This document shows, one piece after another, positions 1-8,587 of a DNA stretch of 64,000 bases. The first letter of the stretch is position 1, and every line of letters begins with the position of its first letter. Origin of the DNA: DASZVB01 sp036272055. GTDB taxonomy: Bacteria > Myxococcota_A > Polyangia > Polyangiales > Polyangiaceae. The stretch covers positions 124,001 to 188,000 of the forward strand of contig DATAZL010000045.1 in the NCBI GenBank assembly GCA_036272055.1, given 5' to 3'. Under the pieces are notes generated by a model. That model ran no database searches and had not been told where the DNA came from. It saw nothing but the letters and a program-made list of their open reading frames with translations. Position numbers and translations under genes: made by a program.

Positions 1-146
1 ACGTCGACGCGAAGATCCTGCGCGCGCGCTTCCCGGGCGTGCCGTTCGCCGGCATGGCGTCGTCCTTCGAGATCGCGCCGCATTTCGGCCGTCCCACCAT
101 GCAGCTTTACACCGGCGTCTTCGCGCTCTTCACGTCTCCGAGCTGA
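1..146 (+). CDS. C-terminal end of a possible FIST-domain protein (partial)
   Basis: The reading frame enters from the left edge and ends at TGA 144-146, two bases before the next start codon. About 47 residues are visible. They include a VPFAGMASSFEIAP stretch followed by a hydrophobic strand LYTGVFALF. This resembles the end of FIST C domains, where a Gly-rich turn with an E-I-x-P motif precedes the last beta strand. FIST domains are sensory modules thought to bind small ligands such as amino acids. The tight spacing suggests cotranscription with the SctV-like gene downstream. The identification rests on a short stretch and is tentative. Confidence 0.45.
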   Translation, partial: VDAKILRARFPGVPFAGMASSFEIAPHFGRPTMQLYTGVFALFTSPS

Positions 147-148
147 CC

Positions 149-2089
149 ATGAGCACGGGGAGGATCATCGAAGCGCGTCTCGGGAGACGCGCCGCGATCG
201 CAGACGGCGCGCTCGCGATCCTCGTCGTCGGCGTCGTGGCGCTCATGGTCGTGCCGCTCCCGACGTGGCTCCTCGACGTGCTCCTCGCGACGAACCTCGC
301 CGTCTCCATCGCGATCCTCCTCGTGACGCTCTACGTGGGGCGCGCGCTCGAGCTTACGAGCTTCCCGACGCTGGTGCTCATCACGACGCTCGTCCGCGTC
401 GCGTTGAACGTCTCCTCGACGCGGCTCATCTTGCTCCACGCCGATGCCGGCCAGGTGATCCGCGCGTTCGGCTCCTTCGTCGTCAGCGGCAATTTCGTGG
501 TCGGTGCCGTCGTCTTCCTGATCATCACCGTGATCCAGTTCGTCGTCGTGGCCCGCGGGAGCGAGCGCGTCGCCGAGGTCGCGGCGCGCTTCGTCCTCGA
601 CGCCCTGCCCGGCAAGCAGCTCGCGATCGACGCCGAGCTCCGCGCGGGCACCCTCGAACGCGACGCGGCCGACGCGCGAAGACGTCACCTCGAGATCGAG
701 AGCCAGTTCTACGGTGCGATGGACGGCGCCGCGAAGTTCGTGAAGGGCGACGCCGTCGCGACGCTCGTCATCGCCCTCATCAACATCGTGGGCGGCGTCG
801 CGATCGGCGTCGGGCAGCACGGCCTCGATCTGACGTCCGCGCTCCACCGTTACGGCTTGCTCACCATCGGCGACGGGCTCGTCACACAGCTCCCCGCGCT
901 CCTCATCGCGACCGCGGCGGGCATCCTCGTCACTCGCGTACCGAGCGAAGAAGGCGAGGCCGCGCTCGGTGTGGAGCTCGGGACGCAGCTCCTCCGCGCG
1001 CCGCGTGCGCTCGGCGCAGCGGGCGTCGTGGTGTCGCTCCTCGCGGTGGTTCCCGGCTTGCCGGCAGCGCCGCTCCTCGTCACTGGCGTCGCGCTCTTCG
1101 CCGCGTCCCGCTTCGGCCATCACGCGCGCACCGTGAAAAACGAGCAGCGTCGTGTCGAAGGTTCTTCGTCGGCTTCTGGGTTGGGGGGATTCGTTCCCGA
1201 GGTGCTTCCCTGGTCCATGGACGTGAGCCGGGACTTGTCGGTCGCCTTCCGCGACGCACTCGCGACCCTGCCCGAGCGGCTCCGTGAGCGCGTGTTCCGC
1301 ACGCTCGGCGTCGTCTTGCCGCCGTGCCGCGTCGAGGTGGACGACGAGCTCCCCGACGGCAACGCCGTCCTGTCTATCCGCGAGGTGCCCGCGGCGGTGT
1401 TCGAGCTATCGTCGCGCGGCGGCCCCCACGCCGTGGCCCGCCTCGAAGCGCGCGTCGCTCTGCTGCTCCTCGATCGCGCCGCGGATTTTCTCGGTATCTC
1501 CGAGACGAAGGCGCTGCTCGACCGGCTCGAGTCCGTCGCGCCCGCCACCGTCCGTCAGGTGGTCCCCAAGGTCATCGACGTCGCGACGCTCTCCGACGTG
1601 CTCCGTCACCTCGTCGAAGAAGGACTCGGGATCCGCGATCTGCGCGCCATCCTCGAGGCACTGGTTCGCGCCCCCTCCGCGGAGCGAGACGCCGCGTCGC
1701 TCACCGAGCACGTCCGCCGCGAGCTCCGGCGCGCGCTCACCTGGGAGCTCACCGCCGGCGCGGGCGTCATCGACGTCGTGATGCTCGACGCGAGCATCGA
1801 GGACGCCATCCGCGGAGCCATCCACAAGACCGCCTCAGGCACGTTCCTCACGCTCTCCCCCGCTGCCACGACCGACATCAGCGCAGCCGTCCAGGAAGCC
1901 CTGACAAAGCTAGATCCCCGCTCCGACGACGCGCCCGCCGCGATCCTTCTCACGCGCCCCGACCTCCGTCGCTTCGTAAGGCGTCTCCTAGAGCCCACCC
2001 TCCCCCGCCTCCGCGTCGTAGCCTCCACAGAGCTCCTCCCCGAAATCCGCCTGAACTGCCGCGCCCAAGCCACGCTGATCGGGCGCTGA
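149..2089 (+). CDS. Type III secretion export-gate protein, SctV/FlhA family
   Basis: This 646-residue protein belongs to the FHIPEP family, the inner-membrane export gate of flagellar and injectisome type III secretion systems. Several hydrophobic segments fill residues 20-310. The family signature lies at about 138-164 and includes ARFVLDALPGKQLAIDAEL. A cytosolic domain, which in the family forms a nonameric ring, occupies roughly residues 340-646. Flagellar FlhA is usually near 690 residues and SctV is of similar size, so the gene looks complete. The two-base gap to the preceding gene suggests an operon. No other secretion genes are seen downstream; any would lie to the left. Whether it is flagellar or non-flagellar cannot be settled here, though the myxobacterial setting favours a non-flagellar system. 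Confidence 0.9.
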   Translation: MSTGRIIEARLGRRAAIADGALAILVVGVVALMVVPLPTWLLDVLLATNLAVSIAILLVTLYVGRALELTSFPTLVLITTLVRVALNVSSTRLILLHADAGQVIRAFGSFVVSGNFVVGAVVFLIITVIQFVVVARGSERVAEVAARFVLDALPGKQLAIDAELRAGTLERDAADARRRHLEIESQFYGAMDGAAKFVKGDAVATLVIALINIVGGVAIGVGQHGLDLTSALHRYGLLTIGDGLVTQLPALLIATAAGILVTRVPSEEGEAALGVELGTQLLRAPRALGAAGVVVSLLAVVPGLPAAPLLVTGVALFAASRFGHHARTVKNEQRRVEGSSSASGLGGFVPEVLPWSMDVSRDLSVAFRDALATLPERLRERVFRTLGVVLPPCRVEVDDELPDGNAVLSIREVPAAVFELSSRGGPHAVARLEARVALLLLDRAADFLGISETKALLDRLESVAPATVRQVVPKVIDVATLSDVLRHLVEEGLGIRDLRAILEALVRAPSAERDAASLTEHVRRELRRALTWELTAGAGVIDVVMLDASIEDAIRGAIHKTASGTFLTLSPAATTDISAAVQEALTKLDPRSDDAPAAILLTRPDLRRFVRRLLEPTLPRLRVVASTELLPEIRLNCRAQATLIGR

Positions 2090-2094
2090 CCGCA

Positions 2095-2150
2095 GAGCGG
2101 GCTCAATGGTGGGGGTCTCGTGAGCGGGGCCTCAATGATGGGGGTCTCAC
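2095..2150. repeat. Imperfect tandem direct repeat, about 28 bp x 2
   Basis: Copy A (2095-2121) and copy B (2122-2150) both read GAGCGGG, then CTCAATGRTGGGGGTCTC, with one or two base differences and a two-base insertion in B. The pair lies just after the sctV stop codon and directly before the intron-like structure. It may be a duplicated insertion target or part of a decayed mobile element. Confidence 0.6.
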
Positions 2151-2160
2151 GGGAAAGGTT

Positions 2161-2232
2161 GTCGGGTAGCCCCGGGAGTTGCCTCCCGGGGCCCCACAGA
2201 TCCGGACGTGCAGATTTCCCGCATCCGGATCT
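2161..2232 (-). mobile_element. Group II intron domain V/VI-like 3' end remnant
   Basis: Read on the minus strand, 2232-2198 forms a hairpin with a nine-pair outer stem (AGATCCGGA/TCCGGATCT), a two-base bulge, an inner stem and a GGGAAA loop. This is the shape of group II intron domain V. Bases 2192-2169 then form a ten-pair GC stem (GCCCCGGGAG) with a GCAA tetraloop, followed by TACCCGAC, as at the end of domain VI. In canonical domain V the first strand carries an AGC catalytic triad. Here it reads ATC, with a compensating change opposite (GAT instead of GTT), so splicing activity is doubtful. No reverse transcriptase or recognisable domains I-III are present. The frameshifted transposase lies immediately upstream in the same orientation. 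The resemblance is from memory of family consensus sequences. Confidence 0.55.
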
Positions 2233-2315
2233 TCTGAGGTTTCGACGCTCCGCTCGAGGGCCTCGGAAGTACGCCGCCCGTCGGCGCGTAGCGCTTCCGC
2301 GACGCCGAGGTCGTC

Positions 2316-3019
2316 TCACGTCGGCACCTCGTCCGGTGCGATCAGGCCGTGTCTCTTCCAGCCGATGCGCAAGAGCCAGGTTCTCGCCGGCACCACCGAC
2401 GCGTCTTTCGGCGGGCGTCTGACGCGTACCGTGAAGCCGTCGAAGTAGGGCGCCGTCGAAAGAGGATCGAGACACGCCGCAGGCGTGGGCCGACCCGCGC
2501 CCGCGGCGTGGTGCTCATGATTCTTGAGCACGTAGACGAGCGCGCGCTTTACCTCGAGCGGTGTCTTGAGCACACGGGAGTGGTACCGATCGGTCAACAC
2601 GGGGCCGTGCCGTCGCCAGCGTCTGTTAAGTCGATAGGCGATACGACCGCCGAGCCCCTGCATCGCGCGCGACAGCGCGTCTTTGCTCTCGGTTTCGACG
2701 ATGAGATGCACGTGGTTCGACTGCACGGAGATCTGCACGAGACGCGTCCCGAACCGCTCCCTCGCCGCGCGAAACGCATCGAACATCAGCGTCGACAGCG
2801 ACCGGTGCCGGATATTCGGCAATCCTGCGACCAGCTTCATCGTGACGTGCACCGGATGTCGCGGTTTCAGCGCCGGACGCGGTCCATGCGAACGCCCGCT
2901 TTTCGTCCGTTCTTCGGCTTGCGCCCCGCCCCCGCACGACGCCCGCCGTGAGTACGAAACGGCAATCCGAGTTGCGCTGAACGTAACGGACGCTTCCGCC
3001 CAACCTTCCCCCGTGTCAC
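2316..3019 (-). pseudogene. REP-associated (Y1/HUH, IS200-like) transposase, frameshifted
   Basis: The protein is a single-strand DNA transposase of the RAYT/TnpA-REP family. The HUH metal motif is in SNHVHLIVE and the likely catalytic tyrosine in ALVYVLKNHEHH. The N-terminal part, starting at GTG 3019 and including QLGLPFRTHGGRRAGAGRK, lies in one frame that stops soon after base 2890. The rest, beginning TKSGRSHGPRPALKPRHPVH, is in the -1 frame. Restoring one base near 2888-2895 would join them into a normal chain with the basic AGAGRKPK linker intact. The gene is therefore a one-base-deletion pseudogene, unless the shift is programmed or a sequencing error. A longer ATG frame from 3035 exists but its N-terminus does not resemble the family. 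Confidence 0.8.
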
Positions 3020-3824
3020 TCCCAAAGCATAGCACACGCGCACGAAAATGGTAGCCGCTCTCCGGGGAATTTCACATCGACTCTGCGAACTACGGTAACC
3101 GAAATGGCGCGCGATTGAAGTCACTTGATTGCGCAGAGCCTCGCGGGGACGGAACACGGCCTTGCGAAGCCGAACGTCCAGGACGCTCGTGACGAGCCGC
3201 CGGTGCTCCGCGTCACATCGATTTTTGCGTTGAGCTCTCCAGGGTGGGAGAAGTCCGCGCTTGCTCTTCGCGATAGCCCTGTGGACCCGCGCGTGCAGCT
3301 TGATTGGGCAAAGCTCACGTGAAGCGGCGTGCGCCGACCAAGCGCCGCCTGGGGCCTTGCTATAGAAGCCTTCCGCGTCGGGTTCGTCGGCGCGCACCGA
3401 TTCGCGACGGTCGCAGGTGACGAGCTCACGCCGCGCGCGCGGCGCCTTCTCGAAATGGACTTGGAGCGCCGCCCCAGCCGCTAAAATTATCCCTATGCCT
3501 CTCGAGTACATCGCAGTGCGCCAGGCCAAGTCTGGCCAGAAAGGAAGGAGGTAGCGTCCTGAAAAGTCCCGAGCGCCCAAGGGGGAGGCCACCAGGCGCA
3601 AGCGAGTCTTGCATGGCTGCACGCGAGTGCAGCTGTGAAGCGTTGACAGCGGGCTGGCGGGCCGCGCTATCGAGCCTCGAACGTACTTGTTTGTTGTGAA
3701 GGCCGACGCGAGCTTGCGATACGCGGAACGCAACATCGACACGCTAAAATCGCAGGGCGAATGCCCGGGAGCTCGGAGCAACGTGAAGAGCGCAAATCCT
3801 CTCAGCCCACCTAGCGACGCGCAC
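3020..3824. other. Gene-free accessory stretch
   Basis: About 800 bases with no convincing gene. Open frames on both strands encode no recognisable motif, and base composition looks lower in GC than the flanks. It holds a seven-pair hairpin with a GCGA loop at 3616-3633, a small hairpin at 3524-3537 and a degraded copy of the GCGATGTAC palindrome at 3492-3514. Together with the broken transposase and the intron-like remnant it looks like the remains of an insertion hot spot. Confidence 0.5.
3492..3514. repeat. Degraded copy of the GCGATGTAC palindrome
   Basis: On the minus strand the sequence begins GCGATGTACTCGAGAGG, matching the first arm and loop of the palindrome at 56971-57017. The second arm has decayed. 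It appears to be a third member of the family that includes 25584-25620. Confidence 0.45.
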
Positions 3825-4760
3825 TCAATGTCGCTGGACGATCATTTTGCGGGGCACTTGGCCTGATTGCTCGAGCATTTTTTTGGCTTCTTTTTGCAGG
3901 AGCGGGTGGGTGCGCTTCTGCAGGAAGCCGGCGAGGAGACGGGCGTCTTGTTCGAGCAGTTTGCGCAGGGCGCGGCGCATCTTCTGGGTATCGCCGGTTG
4001 CGGCGTAGACGAATGCGCGGGCGCGGTGAAGCTGCGGGGCGAGCTGCTCGAACTCGGGATCCTCGGGGTTGAAGAGCTCGAGCGTCTCGGCCGCCTTCTT
4101 CGCCTGGCCGCTCCGCGCCCAGGCCTCGGAGATGACGGCGCCCATCATCGCCCGCGAGCGGGCTTCTTGATGGCGCGAGAGATCGATGCCGTCGGCGAGG
4201 TCGCGCGCGGGCGTCACTTCACCGAGTAGAAGATGGATCATCGAGCGCTGCGCACGCGCCTCGTCGGCGACGGGAGCCATCACCTTCGTCAGATCGATGA
4301 GCTCGAGCGTCTCGAGCGCCTTGCGCGGATCTTCCTGGAGAAGGAGCTGTGCCTTGGCGAACACCGCGGCGGGGTCCGTCTTCCCGTATCCGGCGTCGAG
4401 CTTCTCGAGGGCGATCTTGCGATCCTCCGCCGTCTCGACGCCGGAGAGGAGGCTCGCGACGCTCTTCGCCTTCTTCGCCTGGCGGACGGCCCACACCACC
4501 ACCGCGCCGATACCGAGGGTCAGGATGAACGGCACGACGAGGGCGATGGTCCGCGTCGTGGTCGACTGGCTCACGCCGGCGACGCAGATGCCGATCACCC
4601 ACACCGCGACGATCGGGAGCCCGAGACGGATCACCATCTGCTTGATGGCGGCCTTGCTCAAGGGATCGGGGGCCTCGACCTTCTGCACCAGGGGCTTCTG
4701 GGAGAGCTTTTTTTTGGACTTCCCTGGGGCTGCGCCGCTGGGGCGCCCATCCTTCGACAT
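3825..4760 (-). CDS. Membrane-anchored TPR-like protein of unknown function
   Basis: 311 residues. A Lys/Ser-rich cytoplasmic N-terminus (1-40) precedes two hydrophobic segments at about 44-65 and 72-91, then a soluble alpha-helical region to the end. The helical part has TPR-like pairs, for example around AAVFAKAQLLLQEDPRKALE and ARSGQAKKAAETLELFNPED. TPR scaffolds usually mediate protein contacts, so a role in envelope assembly or signalling is possible but not shown. The gene follows the giant lipoprotein gene by 56 bases in the same direction and may share its transcript. I do not recognise a named family. Confidence 0.75.
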   Translation of the reverse strand: MSKDGRPSGAAPGKSKKKLSQKPLVQKVEAPDPLSKAAIKQMVIRLGLPIVAVWVIGICVAGVSQSTTTRTIALVVPFILTLGIGAVVVWAVRQAKKAKSVASLLSGVETAEDRKIALEKLDAGYGKTDPAAVFAKAQLLLQEDPRKALETLELIDLTKVMAPVADEARAQRSMIHLLLGEVTPARDLADGIDLSRHQEARSRAMMGAVISEAWARSGQAKKAAETLELFNPEDPEFEQLAPQLHRARAFVYAATGDTQKMRRALRKLLEQDARLLAGFLQKRTHPLLQKEAKKMLEQSGQVPRKMIVQRH

Positions 4761-4816
4761 GCACCCCGGTATTAGCTACGGGACCCCATCGCTGCAACCC
4801 GCGACGGGGCCCTTGC

Positions 4817-7576
4817 CTACTTTGGCGTGATCTTGCCGACGGTTCCGCCGTAGCCCGTGAAGAAGACGCTCTGCCCGTTCACGGCGACGCTCATGGGGCT
4901 CGGGACGTTGCTGGCCAGCACCACTGGAGCCGAGCCGCCGCTGATGGCGACCTTCATGATCTCCTTGGTGCCGAAATTCGCCCAGTAAACGCTGGTGCCG
5001 TCGGTCGCGATGGTGCCGTCGCGGAAATAGCTCTGGGACGAGGCGATGACGGTGACCGCCCCGCCGCCGATCGGCATCTTCGAGATGGTGGCGTCCGTAC
5101 CGCTCCCCGCGTCGCTACCCCAGTAGATGTTCGTCCCGTCGACGGCGATCGCCTCCGGCGTGAGGAGCCCGGCCTTCAGCGTCGCCACGGCGCCGCCACC
5201 GGTCGACACCCGCATCAGCGATCCGTTACCGCTCGAATCGCCCTGGTCGCTGAAATAGACGAAGCCGCCGAAAAGCGCGATGCCGTCTGGTGCGTTCTGC
5301 GCGGAGGCCAGCGTCGTCACGCTGCCGCCACCGAGACCGACCTTCGCAACCGTACCGCTCGGCGACGTGTTGTTCGTCCAGTATGCGGACAGACCGTCGA
5401 CGGCGATGCCCGACGGACCCGACTGGCCCGTCGCGAGCGTCGTCACGCTGCCGCCACCGAGCGCGATCTTCTGGATGGAGTTTCCGCCCTGGGTCGGCCA
5501 GTAGGCGTTCACGGTGTCGACCGCAATGCTGAACGGCGCGCTGCCGACAGCGGTGGACAGCGTCGTGGTGGCTCCGCCCGCGATGGGAACCTTGGACACC
5601 GACGCCGGTGAGATGTCCGTGAAGTAGACGAACGACGAATCGATCGCGATGCCCTGAGAGAACTGACCCGTCGAGAGGGCAACGACGCAGCGACCCCCGG
5701 TGCACCCGCCGGGGCACGCGAGCCCGCAACCGCCGCAATTGTTGTTGTCCGACCCCAGGTCGACGCACGACGCGCCGCAGCCGGTCTTGCCCGCCGGGCA
5801 GCAGAGCCCGTTCGTCACGGCGTTCCCGGCGAGGCACGAGCAGGTGCCCTGCGAGCAGCTCGGGGACGGCTGCTGGCACGCCGTGCGCGTCGCGCACGTC
5901 TTGCCGCACGCACCGTCGACGAAGAGGTTCGTCTCGCAGCCGTCGTTGGTGCCGCCGCAATCGCCGTAGCCCGCGTTGCAGCTACTCGTCCCGCAGGCGC
6001 CGGCCGTGCACGACGCAGTGCCGTTCGCGGCAGAGCACGTCGTGGTGGTGCACGTCGTGCCGCAGCTCGCGACGGTGTTGATGGCCTTCTCGCAGCCGGT
6101 AGACGCCTTGCCGTCGCAGTCCATCGTCCCCGCGGGGCACACCACGCAGGTTCCGCCCGAGCACGTCTGATTGTTCGCGCACGGCACTGCGGCACCGTAG
6201 GTCCCGTCGGCGCCGCAGGTGGAGACTCCGCCCGCGCCGGTCGTCGAACACTGGGCCGCGCCGGGGCTGCAGACGCCGGCGCACTTGGTGCCGACGCAGG
6301 CAGAGGCGGCGCAGTCCGTACTCTTCGTGCAGCCGTTGCCGACGGCGCAATCTGCCGGGCACGAACCGCCGCAGTCGGTGTCCGTCTCGGTGCCGTTCTG
6401 CACGCCGTCGGTGCAGAGCGGCGCGACGCATTTGCCGCCGGTGCACTTGCCGCTCGCGGGGAGCACGCAATCCGTGTTCACGCCGCAGGTCTTCGTCAGG
6501 GCGCAGCCGGCGCAGCTTCCGCCGCAATCGGCGTCACTCTCGGAGCCGTTCTGGATGCCGTCGCTGCAGGTCGCTGCGGCGCATTTCCCGCCGGCGCAAA
6601 TGCCGCTCGCGGGCAAGGCGCAGTCCTTGTTCGCGCCGCAGGCCTTCATGACGGCGCAGCCGCTGCAGCTCCCGCCGCAGTCGGTGTCCGTCTCGTCGCC
6701 GTTCTTGACGCCGTCGCCGCAGCTCGCCGCGACGCAATCGCCGTCCTTGCAGAGGTACGCGCACGCCTTCCCGTCGACCCAGGTGCCGCTCGCGCCGCAG
6801 GTCTGCGGAATGTTGCTCGTGTCCTTGCACTGCTTCGTCGTCGCTCCGGCGGGGTCGCACTCGCCGGTGCATGCGCCGGCGGTGCACACGAACGGGCACG
6901 TCTCGACGAGCTTCGTCGTCACGAGATCGATGCCGCACTCGAAGCGATCCTTCGGGCCGCTGCAGAACGACGTGCCCGCGGTCTTCCCCGTGCATTCGGC
7001 GACGATGGGCTGGCACGAGCCGGCATTGGCGCCGAGCGTGCTGTCGCAATCGTTGCTCCCGGTGCACGGGCTGAGCGCGCTCCAGGTGCCCTTGCTGCAG
7101 ACGAGCAGGCCCTTCTGCGCATGTCCCGCGCACGCGTACGAGCCGGTTGAAGCACAGGGATCTCCGAGCACGCCGACCGCAGAGTGGTCGACGGCGCCGG
7201 CATCCCCACCGGCGTCGACGCCGCTCTGGCCGCCCCCGCCGTCGATGCCCGAATCCGGACCATTTTCGCCAGCACCGGCACCCGCGTCGAGGCCGGCGTG
7301 TCCGCCCTTGCCCGTCGTGCCGCCACCGGTGACGGTGCCGCCGCTTCCCGTCGTGCCGGCAGTGCCGCCCGTTTCCCCGGTGCCACCCGACGAGCCGCCC
7401 GCGCCTTGTCCGGCGTCCGTACATTCGCCGCTGGCGTTGCAGGTGCCGCTGCCGGCGTTGCCCGCGTCCTTGCCGTTCTTCTCGAGCGAGTAGTGGCTCT
7501 CGTTACCGAGGATGCCGTTGCACGCGGCGAGCCCCGTCACGATGAGGAGCGCGAGGAGTCCGTTGACGGTGCGCAT
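4817..7576 (-). CDS. Large Cys-rich lipoprotein with C-terminal beta-propeller
   Basis: The chosen start, ATG 7576, overlaps the TGA of the upstream gene (TGATG) and gives a lipoprotein signal ending LAAC at the lipobox. The 919-residue product has a Gly/Ser/Thr-rich linker to about residue 130. A long Cys-rich region follows. It includes three copies of a repeat with the core NGxExDxDCGGxCxxC near residues 280-430, typical of myxobacterial disulfide-rich surface proteins. The last 230 residues carry repeated strands such as SVYWANFGTKEIMKV, fitting an NHL- or YWTD-type beta-propeller. It is probably an outer-membrane surface protein that binds a ligand or partner. It is the third gene of a kinase, TPR protein, lipoprotein operon. 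No enzymatic motif is visible. Confidence 0.85.
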   Translation of the reverse strand: MRTVNGLLALLIVTGLAACNGILGNESHYSLEKNGKDAGNAGSGTCNASGECTDAGQGAGGSSGGTGETGGTAGTTGSGGTVTGGGTTGKGGHAGLDAGAGAGENGPDSGIDGGGGQSGVDAGGDAGAVDHSAVGVLGDPCASTGSYACAGHAQKGLLVCSKGTWSALSPCTGSNDCDSTLGANAGSCQPIVAECTGKTAGTSFCSGPKDRFECGIDLVTTKLVETCPFVCTAGACTGECDPAGATTKQCKDTSNIPQTCGASGTWVDGKACAYLCKDGDCVAASCGDGVKNGDETDTDCGGSCSGCAVMKACGANKDCALPASGICAGGKCAAATCSDGIQNGSESDADCGGSCAGCALTKTCGVNTDCVLPASGKCTGGKCVAPLCTDGVQNGTETDTDCGGSCPADCAVGNGCTKSTDCAASACVGTKCAGVCSPGAAQCSTTGAGGVSTCGADGTYGAAVPCANNQTCSGGTCVVCPAGTMDCDGKASTGCEKAINTVASCGTTCTTTTCSAANGTASCTAGACGTSSCNAGYGDCGGTNDGCETNLFVDGACGKTCATRTACQQPSPSCSQGTCSCLAGNAVTNGLCCPAGKTGCGASCVDLGSDNNNCGGCGLACPGGCTGGRCVVALSTGQFSQGIAIDSSFVYFTDISPASVSKVPIAGGATTTLSTAVGSAPFSIAVDTVNAYWPTQGGNSIQKIALGGGSVTTLATGQSGPSGIAVDGLSAYWTNNTSPSGTVAKVGLGGGSVTTLASAQNAPDGIALFGGFVYFSDQGDSSGNGSLMRVSTGGGAVATLKAGLLTPEAIAVDGTNIYWGSDAGSGTDATISKMPIGGGAVTVIASSQSYFRDGTIATDGTSVYWANFGTKEIMKVAISGGSAPVVLASNVPSPMSVAVNGQSVFFTGYGGTVGKITPK

Positions 7577-8577
7577 CAGAACGACCCCTTCATCTGGACG
7601 GTACCGAAGCCGAGCCCGACGCTGGTCGCGGCACTCGAAGGATGCGGCGCGGTGAACCACAGCGTGACTCCCGCCGCGACGCCGACCGCGCCGACCACGA
7701 ACGCGATGGTCGCGACGTTGCCGGCGGAGTGCGCGTCGTTGCCCGCGTTCACCCCGCGCTGATCGGTGCACACCGAGCCCTTGCAGTACTTGGTCGCGGT
7801 GTCGTGATCGGACATGGATATGACCCCGAACGCGGTGCCGATACCGAGGCCCACCACACCGGCGCCCGCAGCGGCGATGGCGGCGATGCGCTGAGTGCCG
7901 AGGCCGCCGCCGTTTCCGGCGTTGTCCGCCTCGCCGCCCGTCGCGGCCGGAGCTGCGATGCCCGCGCTGCTCGGCGCGGCGCCGAGTGGCGGCACCGTCG
8001 CGGTGGACGCCGTTCCCTCACCCTTCACCGTCGCGACGGCTTCCCACGGGGCGTGGCCCGGCGCCCTCGCGGCAATCTTGTGGTCACCGTCGTCAGCCGG
8101 AATCGCGAGACCCCACTGCGCGGCGCCGACGACCGCGCCGTCACGGGTGACCTCCAACCCAGGAATGTCCTTGTCTTCGGGAGCGACGTCGATGGTCAGC
8201 GTCGAGAGCCTCGGACGGAGCGCCTCGGCTTGCTGCCGGGCCACGCTCTCGCGGTCGGCGTTCCCGGAGCTCTTCGCGGCGGACGCCGTCTCGAGATACT
8301 TGGTCCACGCCGAAGCGAGCCGCCCGGACTGCTCGTAGCAGCGCGCCAGGTTGAGGAGAGTGCCGCTACCGGGGTCGAGCCGCTGGCTCTCCTCGAGCTT
8401 CGGACAGGCCTCCGCAGCTTTTCCCTGGGCGATCAGCGTCCGCGCCTGATCGAAGAGAGCCTGCGCCGTCGCGCTGTCCGAGGCGGATTGCGCCAGAGCC
8501 GGGCGCGCCGCGCCGAGGACGAGACCGAGCACCGTGAGCGCATGGACGCCACGCGCGCGTAAGAACAAAGCTCCCAT
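7576..8577 (-). CDS. Exported TPR and PEGA-like envelope protein
   Basis: 333 residues with a signal peptide ending near ALAQS (residue 30). TPR-like helices follow at 35-110, including LFDQARTLIAQGKAAEACPK. A beta-rich PEGA-like segment lies at 130-195, then an Ala/Gly-rich linker and two hydrophobic helices near 228-250 and 285-310. This layout is common in myxobacterial genes beside Ser/Thr kinases. It lies 10 bases after the kinase stop and overlaps the next gene by one base, so the three proteins are likely made together. The gene at 38180-39169 has the same layout. The precise role is unknown; an envelope partner of the kinase is an inference. Confidence 0.8.
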   Translation of the reverse strand: MGALFLRARGVHALTVLGLVLGAARPALAQSASDSATAQALFDQARTLIAQGKAAEACPKLEESQRLDPGSGTLLNLARCYEQSGRLASAWTKYLETASAAKSSGNADRESVARQQAEALRPRLSTLTIDVAPEDKDIPGLEVTRDGAVVGAAQWGLAIPADDGDHKIAARAPGHAPWEAVATVKGEGTASTATVPPLGAAPSSAGIAAPAATGGEADNAGNGGGLGTQRIAAIAAAGAGVVGLGIGTAFGVISMSDHDTATKYCKGSVCTDQRGVNAGNDAHSAGNVATIAFVVGAVGVAAGVTLWFTAPHPSSAATSVGLGFGTVQMKGSF

Positions 8578-8587
8578 ACCTCTCAGC

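Noticed and set aside
2867..3781. Long minus-strand frame extending upstream from the transposase N-terminus
   Set aside because: Only its last 50 codons (from GTG 3019) resemble the transposase; the rest lacks similarity to anything I recognise and has mixed composition.
3020..3824. The gene-free stretch as domains I-III of a group II intron
   Set aside because: The length would fit, but I find no convincing 5' boundary or conserved domain I signals on the minus strand.
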